60,242 nt of DNA from Flavobacteriaceae bacterium (GTDB lineage: Bacteria; Bacteroidota; Bacteroidia; Flavobacteriales; Flavobacteriaceae): the NCBI GenBank assembly GCA_024635765.1, contig JAGXIE010000112.1:1-60242 (forward strand). Reading direction: 5' to 3'. Numbering within the stretch: the first letter of the stretch is position 1; the number at the start of each line of letters is the position of its first letter. Below, one piece after another: positions 53,768-60,242 of this stretch. The notes beneath the pieces were generated by a model. That model saw nothing but the letters and a program-made list of their open reading frames with translations. It did no database searches and was not told the origin of the DNA. Position numbers and translations under genes: made by a program.

Positions 53768-56413
53768 ATGGTTCAAAATCCATTTATGCGCTCCGCGCAA
53801 GAAATTGCAGATCGCTTCGAAAGTGATATCAAAAATGGATTGGAAAAAAAAACTATTGAAAAGCATTTATTAGAGTACGGTCAAAATGAGATTCCAAAAG
53901 ATAGGCAAAAGTCCCCATGGCGAATTCTTATGGACCAGTTATTTGACCCCATCATCTATATTCTGGCTACAGCAGGCATCTTGGCATTTCTTTTTAGTGA
54001 TTGGCTCGAGGGAGTCGCCATTCTTGTTGTCATATTAATTTCGGTCTTTATCGGTTTTTTTATGGAATTAAAGGCAATTCGTTCTTTGGAAATTCTCCGA
54101 AAAATGGGACAGACAATGACCAATGTGGTACGGTCAGGAAATATTCAAAAAATTAAGGCAAATGAATTGGTGCCTGGCGATATTATGGTCTTACAAACAG
54201 GAGATGTTGTTTCTGCGGATGCACGATTGATTTCAGAAGAAAATTTATCAATTAAAGAATCAGCCTTGACAGGCGAAAGTGAACCAATATCAAAAACAAC
54301 CAAAATATTGCCTGCTGACACCCCCATAACAGATCAATCGAATATGCTCTTCAGGGGTACCATGGTTATGACAGGTTCTGGTAAGGCTATTGTAACATCC
54401 ACAGGCGCAAATACACAGTTGGGTAAAATACAGCAGATGGGAATAGAGGCTGAAAAGGATATCACTCCCTTGAAAAAAAAGCTGAATCAACTGAGTAAAT
54501 GGCTTATTTGGTTGACATTGATCTTTGCACTTCTGATTATTATCACGGGAATCATTCGTGGTAAGGACTTACTCTTGATGATAGAAACAGGCGTGGCATT
54601 AGCGGTAGCAGCCATACCAGAAGGACTGCCCATTGTTGCTACTGTTGCTTTGGCACAGGGCATGTTGCGATTATCTAAACGTCAGGTCATCATCAAAAAA
54701 CTGGAGGCCGTACAAACTTTAGGAGCCACGAATATCATCTTCACCGATAAAACGGGCACATTGACTGAAGATAAAATGAAAGCCCATACCATAGTTTTTG
54801 CGGATTTTAAGTTGGAAGATGTCCAACAAAAAATTATGGAAGGTTTTGATTTTGGAAATGGAAATGAAGCCTTTGATAAAATGATGCGGGCGAGCATCCT
54901 CTGCAACAACGTCAACACTACTGACAATGGTTTACAAGGGGATTCAATAGAATCTGAATTACTTGATTTTGCAAAAAATGCTGGATATGATATAAAATCA
55001 ATCAGAAAGGAGAATCCAGAAAAATTAGAGTTGCCTTTTAATTCCGATCGTAAATTGATGGCTACAGTGCACCAAAACGAGCACGAATTTTATGTTTATG
55101 CCAAAGGTGCTTTCGAGAAGTTAGTTGAGGTATGTGATACTATTTTGGAGGATAGAAAAATAATAAGTTTTAGCAATAAGGAAGACTGGTACGAAAAAAT
55201 AGATGCATTGGCTGCCCAAGGCCTGCGGATATTGGCATTCGCTTATAAAGAAGTAGAAAAAATGCCAGAAAAGGAAAACCTAACAAAAGATCTTGTTTTT
55301 CTTGGAATTATTGGATTCCTAGATCCTGCGCGAGAAGATGTCGAGGCAACCATCGAGATCTATAAAAAAGCTGGAATCAAAGTTGTCATGGCTACTGGTG
55401 ACCATCCCAAGACAGCACAAAAGATTGCCCAAGACGTCGGACTATTGGCGCATGATACTTCATCTGAAAAAGTGCTACAGGGAACAGATTTGGAAAACAT
55501 TAAAAACGCCGATGAGGAAACCATAAGTCGTCTATTAGATGTTTCAGTTTTTGCGCGGGTCACTCCCGAGCAGAAATTGGATTTGGTGACCTTCCATCAA
55601 AAAAACGGGAATATCGTCGGAATGATTGGTGACGGGATTAATGATGTACCAGCCCTAAAAAAAGCTGATATCGGAATAGCTATGGGCATACGTGGTACAG
55701 AGGCTGCTCGTGAAGTCGCTGATGTAATCTTAAAAAATGATAAGTTTACTGCAATCGAGCTAGCGATTCGACAGGGTAGAGTAGTATTACAGAACATCAG
55801 GCAGTTCGTGATATATCTATTATCGTGCAACCTTGCCGAGATACTTTCAGTAGGGATTGCTGCTCTATTGAACCTTGCGGCGCCACTTCTGCCTTTACAG
55901 ATTTTATTCCTGAATCTGGTTACAGATGTTTTTCCAGCTTTGGCATTGGGTCTCGGAAAGGGAGAAGAAGCCAGTATGGAACAACCACCTCGAGATCCAA
56001 AAGAACCTATCATGACACGCAATGATTGGTACGCTACACTAATCTACGGATTATCGATTAGTGCTTCGGTAATCGGTATCGTCGTTTACTCTGATTTTGT
56101 TCTTAAACTTGAATGGAATATAATCAATAACATGGCTTTTTATACTTTAGTATTAGCACAGTTGTTTAATGTATTCAATATGCCCAAACGCAGTGAGTCT
56201 TTCTTTAAAAATGAAGTAACTAAAAATATATGGGTTTGGGGTGCAATCATACTATCGATGGTCATTACCTTGATTGCCTATCTTTTACCTCCCATTGCCA
56301 GCGCGCTTTCACTGGTACCTATAACTATTGAACAATTGGGCCTAACAGTGCTTTTCGCTTTGGGTTCTTTGATCTTAGCTCAATTAATAAAGCGATTGGG
56401 ACTTACTACCTAG
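53768..56413 (+). CDS. P-type cation-transporting ATPase (P2-type, Ca2+-like)
   Basis: 881 residues, ten predicted membrane helices. N-terminal cation-ATPase domain, TGES (around 168), PEGLP in helix 4 (around 284, typical of P2 Ca2+/Na+ pumps), phosphorylation site DKTGTLTED (around 326), nucleotide-binding domain, and GDGINDVPALKKADIGIAMG (around 621). It should expel calcium or a related cation from the cytoplasm. No regulator adjoins it. Confidence 0.95.
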   Translation: MVQNPFMRSAQEIADRFESDIKNGLEKKTIEKHLLEYGQNEIPKDRQKSPWRILMDQLFDPIIYILATAGILAFLFSDWLEGVAILVVILISVFIGFFMELKAIRSLEILRKMGQTMTNVVRSGNIQKIKANELVPGDIMVLQTGDVVSADARLISEENLSIKESALTGESEPISKTTKILPADTPITDQSNMLFRGTMVMTGSGKAIVTSTGANTQLGKIQQMGIEAEKDITPLKKKLNQLSKWLIWLTLIFALLIIITGIIRGKDLLLMIETGVALAVAAIPEGLPIVATVALAQGMLRLSKRQVIIKKLEAVQTLGATNIIFTDKTGTLTEDKMKAHTIVFADFKLEDVQQKIMEGFDFGNGNEAFDKMMRASILCNNVNTTDNGLQGDSIESELLDFAKNAGYDIKSIRKENPEKLELPFNSDRKLMATVHQNEHEFYVYAKGAFEKLVEVCDTILEDRKIISFSNKEDWYEKIDALAAQGLRILAFAYKEVEKMPEKENLTKDLVFLGIIGFLDPAREDVEATIEIYKKAGIKVVMATGDHPKTAQKIAQDVGLLAHDTSSEKVLQGTDLENIKNADEETISRLLDVSVFARVTPEQKLDLVTFHQKNGNIVGMIGDGINDVPALKKADIGIAMGIRGTEAAREVADVILKNDKFTAIELAIRQGRVVLQNIRQFVIYLLSCNLAEILSVGIAALLNLAAPLLPLQILFLNLVTDVFPALALGLGKGEEASMEQPPRDPKEPIMTRNDWYATLIYGLSISASVIGIVVYSDFVLKLEWNIINNMAFYTLVLAQLFNVFNMPKRSESFFKNEVTKNIWVWGAIILSMVITLIAYLLPPIASALSLVPITIEQLGLTVLFALGSLILAQLIKRLGLTT

Positions 56414-56525
56414 CCTAAATTCAGTATTTTTCCAGTTCTTACAAAAATGTATAATTCTGGTTTTAGTCTTAAAATTGGAAATAAACAAGAACACTATGGG
56501 TAATCTATATGCTTTTAGTCAAATA

Positions 56526-58553
56526 TCAATCTCCTATCTTTTTATAGTTTTCAATGCCGGTTTTTAACCATTCGTAGTATTCATCAGCATCTGGCGTATA
56601 GCCTACGGGCTCGATAAGATTTTCTTCGTCATGACCCATCAATACATAAAATGGTTGTGTGTTAGTTTTATAACGAATTGTTTGGAACTCACTCCATTTT
56701 TGTCCGATGTATTTTAGTTTTTTGCCTGGTCGTAATTTGGATTCAGTAATTTCGTTTTCTTCTAGCTTACGCTTGTCATCAACATATAACGAAATGAGTA
56801 CAACGTCATTTTTAAGGCTGTTGAGTACTTGGTCTTCTACCCAAACATTTTGTTCCATTTTTCGGCAATTCACACAGGCCCAACCTGTAAAATCTAACAT
56901 TACGGGTTTCCCTACTTTTTTTGCATAAGCCAAACCTTTATCATAATTATTGAACGCCAAAATTTGATGCGGTGCCAACAAATGTGCACCTTCTGGTAGC
57001 TCTTCGTGCTCGCTGCTCATAACACCACCAACTTTTGAGTTTCCAACTCCATAAGGCGATTCTGCATAATCTAAAGGAGGAGGGAAGGCACTGATTAAGT
57101 TTAGAGGCGCACCCCAAAGTCCAGGGACCATATAAATTGTGAAGGATAGCACCAATAATCCTAAACTCAATCGTCCAACAGAAATATTCGTCAATGGCGA
57201 ATCGTGCGGTAATTTGATTTTCCCGAAAAGATAAAAAGACAAAGTACCGAAGATTGCAATCCAAATAGCAATAAACACTTCGCGCTCTAATATATGCAAT
57301 TGCAAAACTAAATCAGCCTGGGATAAGAATTTGAATGCCAAAGCCAATTCTAAAAATCCAAGAAACACTTTCACCGTATTCAACCATCCACCTGATTTTG
57401 GTAATGAATTTAGCCATCCTGGAAATGCCGCGAAAAGTGCAAAAGGAAGCGCTATGGCCAACGAAAACCCAAACATCCCAACGATAGGAGCTATACCGCC
57501 TCTTGAGGCTGCCTCTACCAAAAGGGTTCCAACAATCGGACCCGTGCATGAAAATGAAACAATGGCCAGGGCTAAAGCCATAAAGAAAATACCAATGAGT
57601 CCGCCTCGGTCAGCTTGCCTGTCCACCTTATTTACCCATTTGTGGGGAAGCACAAGTTCAAATGCGCCCAAAAAAGAGAAGGCAAACACTACAAGCAACA
57701 AAAAGAAAATGATATTGAACCATACATTAGTCGCCAAAGCGTTTAAAGCGTCAGCTCCAAAAACAGCGGTTACGGCAGTGCCCAAAAGCACATAAATTAC
57801 AATAATACTGATACCGTAAATAATTGCGTTTCTGATTCCAGCAGCCCTATTTTTGCTCTGTTTAGTAAAGAAACTTACCGTCATTGGTATCATAGGAAAC
57901 ACACAAGGGGTCAATAAAGCTGCAAAACCCGATAAAAAAGCAATAATGAAAATGGAAAACAAGCCTCTATTTTCATCTCCTTTTTCTTCTTTTTTTATTT
58001 CTTTGGCTATGGGTGTTTTGACGTCTTCATTAGTTTCGGGTGCTTGAAAATTAATTCCACTTTCTTCTGAAGTTTGTGAATTGTCTGCGTTTTGATTTCC
58101 TTTATTTAAATCAAAATCCAAGTCAATGTAGGTAGGAGGTAGGCACTGTTCATCATCACATACCATAAACTCAACTTCTCCTTTCACGATGGAAAGTTGT
58201 TCATTCAAAAGTTTAATACGTTGCTTAAATTCTGCCTTATTTTCAAAAAATTTGATCCGCATCCCAAAAACTGGATCATCGATTGTTTTGCCCTTTTCTT
58301 CAGAAATTTTGCCTATTAATTCAAAATTATTATCAGTTTCAAATGTAAAAGCAGTAGCTATAGGGCCATCTTCCGGTACATATTGGGAATATAAATGCCA
58401 ACCCTTGTCAATAGTTGCAATCGCAATGAGTGTATATTCGGTATCCGAAATTTTTTCAACAGACGTGGACCATTTTACAGGCTCCAAAACTTGCGATTGA
58501 ACTGTTATAATAGTGCATAATAACAGTAGGAAAGTAGTTATTTTAAGTTTCAT
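56526..58553 (-). CDS. dsbD: DsbD-type thiol:disulfide interchange protein
   Basis: 675 residues. Signal peptide, N-terminal DsbD-alpha-like domain (about 22-150, with the Cys pair of [12 protein letters not shown]), a disordered linker, an eight-helix membrane core (about 200-470, with [13 protein letters not shown] and SCTGPIVG), and a C-terminal thioredoxin-like domain with CVNC (about 557). It moves electrons from cytoplasmic thioredoxin to periplasmic proteins. Divergence from the endonuclease gene leaves a gap that holds a small gene. Confidence 0.95.
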   Translation of the reverse strand: MKLKITTFLLLLCTIITVQSQVLEPVKWSTSVEKISDTEYTLIAIATIDKGWHLYSQYVPEDGPIATAFTFETDNNFELIGKISEEKGKTIDDPVFGMRIKFFENKAEFKQRIKLLNEQLSIVKGEVEFMVCDDEQCLPPTYIDLDFDLNKGNQNADNSQTSEESGINFQAPETNEDVKTPIAKEIKKEEKGDENRGLFSIFIIAFLSGFAALLTPCVFPMIPMTVSFFTKQSKNRAAGIRNAIIYGISIIVIYVLLGTAVTAVFGADALNALATNVWFNIIFFLLLVVFAFSFLGAFELVLPHKWVNKVDRQADRGGLIGIFFMALALAIVSFSCTGPIVGTLLVEAASRGGIAPIVGMFGFSLAIALPFALFAAFPGWLNSLPKSGGWLNTVKVFLGFLELALAFKFLSQADLVLQLHILEREVFIAIWIAIFGTLSFYLFGKIKLPHDSPLTNISVGRLSLGLLVLSFTIYMVPGLWGAPLNLISAFPPPLDYAESPYGVGNSKVGGVMSSEHEELPEGAHLLAPHQILAFNNYDKGLAYAKKVGKPVMLDFTGWACVNCRKMEQNVWVEDQVLNSLKNDVVLISLYVDDKRKLEENEITESKLRPGKKLKYIGQKWSEFQTIRYKTNTQPFYVLMGHDEENLIEPVGYTPDADEYYEWLKTGIENYKKIGD

Positions 58554-58701
58554 GTGTTAGGCCATTGGTAATTAAAATAATAAATAATCGCAAAAATACG
58601 ACTTTCTAATGAGAGGTTAAAAGTCATCATTATGCTCAAATAATTGCGTTAAAAGCTTGCTAAATTTATTTATAAAAAAATGGAATGTCGCTCTGTATTG
58701 A

Positions 58702-58854
58702 TTAATCAAGAGCATTTTTTGTGACAAATACCCTCCAGCCTATGATGGCTAGTTGAAGTTTGGTGGCTTTTGATAGATCCAACTGGCATTTAGAATAACT
58801 CGGGAGTAAAGACTTATTCAATTTTGCTAAAAATTTGAAGAATGCTTTTTTCAT
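58702..58854 (-). CDS. 50-aa conserved-looking small basic protein
   Basis: Not in the ORF track because of its length. It reads MKKAFFKFLAKLNKSLLPSY and ends AIIGWRVFVTKNALD. I recognise this pattern from flavobacterial genomes, where a short protein of this type recurs and is sometimes mislabelled SsrA-binding protein. Positively charged, with one amphipathic to hydrophobic segment; no function known. Located 148 bases upstream of dsbD on the same strand. Confidence 0.7.
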   Translation of the reverse strand: MKKAFFKFLAKLNKSLLPSYSKCQLDLSKATKLQLAIIGWRVFVTKNALD

Positions 58855-58938
58855 ATTACAAAGTTAGAAAAAGTTACGACAGAATGTTAAATAGATGAAT
58901 TAATATAGTAGAATTCGAAAGGTATTGTAGTGGTTGAT

Positions 58939-58946
58939 TATCTTTG
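58939..58946 (+). promoter_or_regulatory. -7 promoter box for the secreted nuclease gene
   Basis: TATCTTTG fits TAnnTTTG and lies 14 bases before the start codon, implying a very short leader. Confidence 0.55.
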
Positions 58947-58959
58947 AAAAAAATATCGA

Positions 58960-60242
58960 ATGAAACTTTTTACCTCCCTAATTACATTTTTATTGATGAC
59001 TCAACTCATAGTTGGTCAAGTTTTGCGTATCAATGAACTGGATTGTGATACTCCGAGCACGGATGACAAGGAGTTTCTTGAAATAAAATCGGCCACGCCA
59101 AATTTTCCGTTGGATGGTTATGTTGTCGTATTTTTTAATGGGTCAGCTTCAGGTGCCGACATGAGTTATCTCGCGTACGATCTAGATGGGTATGAGACGG
59201 ATATCAATGGATTATTAGTCATGGGCAGTACAACTGTATCTCCATTTCCTCAATACATTATACCGCTAGCTGTGATTCAAAATGGCGCAGATGCGGTTGC
59301 CATCTACCAGGCAGATGAAATCGATTTTGAAGAACCGGTTTTGGCTTATGTGGATGACACCTTGATAGATGTATTGCTCTACCAAACAAATGACAGTGAT
59401 GGACAAGGTTTGTTGTCAATTTTTTCAGAGTTTAACCCTTCCATACAAATTATAAACGAAGGTGCCAATAACAATACCAATTCCATTCAACTGGATAATG
59501 GTAATAATGACAATGGATATTTGATTCAAACGCCAACACCAAGAAGGCTGAACGATGGAAGTGGGATCGTTTTGAATGGTATTTTGATAACCTTGACACA
59601 AACGATGTATAATGAAGGAGAGACGTTTGATATTGTGTTTACTTCAGAACAAAATGTAGCTTCTGATCTCAATTTTACTCTAAATTTTGATAATGGCACC
59701 TTTAATTCGTCCGATTTTATTGGCAACACGTCAATAACGATCCCAAATGGAACGAATACAGCGATGACCACAATTACATTATTGGACGATACATTAGATG
59801 AAGGCGATGAGGTTATGGTGATACGCTTATCTGGTTTGCCACCGACTTTTTTCGCTATTAATAATAGTCTTCGTATTCGCGTTGTGGACAATGATTTTAC
59901 CATCGCATCTTACGGAACCCCAATAAATCCAACCTATGGCGTTGTTGCAACTACACAGCCAGAAGGATATTACGATAGTTTAGATGGATTGGCTGATACC
60001 GATTTGCGCCAAGCAATTCAAAATATTGTTGCCGAAGAAGGAGTGGTTAGAGCTCAAACCTATAACGACGTAATCGATATTTTAAAAGAGGCAGATCAAA
60101 ATCCTTTGAATAGTAATGAAGTATGGTTGGTCTATAAGGAAATAGGTCGACCAAAACTAGATTATCAGACAGGTTCTACAAGCACTGGCAAATGGAATCG
60201 GGAACACACCTATCCGCGATCAAGAGGAGGTTTTTTCAGTAT
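58960..60242 (+). CDS. Secreted endonuclease I family protein (3' end outside window)
   Basis: Open frame of 427 residues running off the right edge, absent from the ORF track for that reason. Signal peptide (MKLFTSLITFLLMTQLIVGQ), a lamin-tail-like N-terminal domain (about 22-190, LRINELDCDTPSTDDKEFLEI), a Calx-beta-like domain (about 205-305, YNEGETFDIVFTSEQN ... DEGDEVMVIRLSG), then the start of an endonuclease I domain with KWNREHTYPRSRGG, whose His is catalytic. It would degrade extracellular DNA for nutrients. T9SS export is likely but the C-terminus is not visible. Confidence 0.88.
   Translation, partial: MKLFTSLITFLLMTQLIVGQVLRINELDCDTPSTDDKEFLEIKSATPNFPLDGYVVVFFNGSASGADMSYLAYDLDGYETDINGLLVMGSTTVSPFPQYIIPLAVIQNGADAVAIYQADEIDFEEPVLAYVDDTLIDVLLYQTNDSDGQGLLSIFSEFNPSIQIINEGANNNTNSIQLDNGNNDNGYLIQTPTPRRLNDGSGIVLNGILITLTQTMYNEGETFDIVFTSEQNVASDLNFTLNFDNGTFNSSDFIGNTSITIPNGTNTAMTTITLLDDTLDEGDEVMVIRLSGLPPTFFAINNSLRIRVVDNDFTIASYGTPINPTYGVVATTQPEGYYDSLDGLADTDLRQAIQNIVAEEGVVRAQTYNDVIDILKEADQNPLNSNEVWLVYKEIGRPKLDYQTGSTSTGKWNREHTYPRSRGGFFS

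Overview
This window looks like chromosome from a marine or soil flavobacterium (Bacteroidota, Flavobacteriaceae). It is AT-rich. Several genes carry the Bacteroidota -7 promoter box TAnnTTTG a short way upstream. It encodes lineage-typical proteins: DUF4293, DUF1599, a BT_3928-like DoxX protein, SusC/SusD, a type IX secretion C-terminal sorting domain, and a Rho factor with a long disordered insert. I cannot name the species from the sequence alone.

Bases 1-16928 are ordinary core genome: rho (cut by the left edge), a DUF4293 membrane protein, a phosphoesterase, truA plus an ABC exporter, a folP / lipoprotein / diadenylate cyclase operon, DUF1599 and DoxX proteins, a DppB-type permease, tpiA, prmA and clpS. 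A leftward sulfur cluster follows: Crp/Fnr-type regulator, two halves of a YeeE/YedE transporter, a TauE/SafE permease, a metallo-beta-lactamase/double-rhodanese protein and a DUF2892 protein. It probably handles thiosulfate or persulfide.

Bases 17203-50854 are best read as one integrative genomic island of about 33.6 kb. It starts in the 3' end of an intact tRNA-Arg(ACG) gene. A tyrosine recombinase points inward just after the tRNA, and the far end carries an exact 23-bp copy of the tRNA 3' end. A decayed second tRNA-Arg copy lies just outside the left end. The island cargo, left to right, is: (a) an alpha-glucan (starch/maltodextrin) utilisation locus with a SusR-like membrane regulator, SusC, SusD, a SusE-like binding protein, a GH13 amylase, a GH97 alpha-glucosidase and a T9SS-exported protein made of three near-identical modules; (b) a broken phosphoethanolamine transferase; (c) an RteC / excisionase-like / O-like / DnaC-like mobility and replication module; (d) a HipBA-like toxin-antitoxin pair with paired palindromic operators; (e) a nine-gene defence operon in which a type I restriction system (half-HsdS, HsdM, HsdS, HsdR, YgjP-like protease) has a probable Pycsar cassette (membrane effector, nucleotide cyclase, DUF2188 protein, unknown protein) between hsdS and hsdR; (f) 1.5 kb of non-coding DNA with strong nested inverted repeats; and (g) a leftward four-gene cassette with a phage-like look (unknown structural-like protein, DUF5675, two small membrane proteins).

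Bases 50855-60242 return to chromosome: duplicated terminators, a SpoIIAA-like protein, a baeRF-type release-factor homologue, a lipoprotein, a P2-type Ca2+-like ATPase, a DsbD-type reductase, a 50-aa conserved-looking protein missing from the ORF track, and a secreted endonuclease I-type protein cut by the right edge.

The most interesting observation is the layered defence operon: the predicted cyclic-pyrimidine signalling pair, whose cyclase carries a C-terminal AGS-C-like sensor domain, is transcriptionally embedded in a type I restriction operon and travels on the same island as a starch locus. No database search was possible; family names come from recognising motifs.
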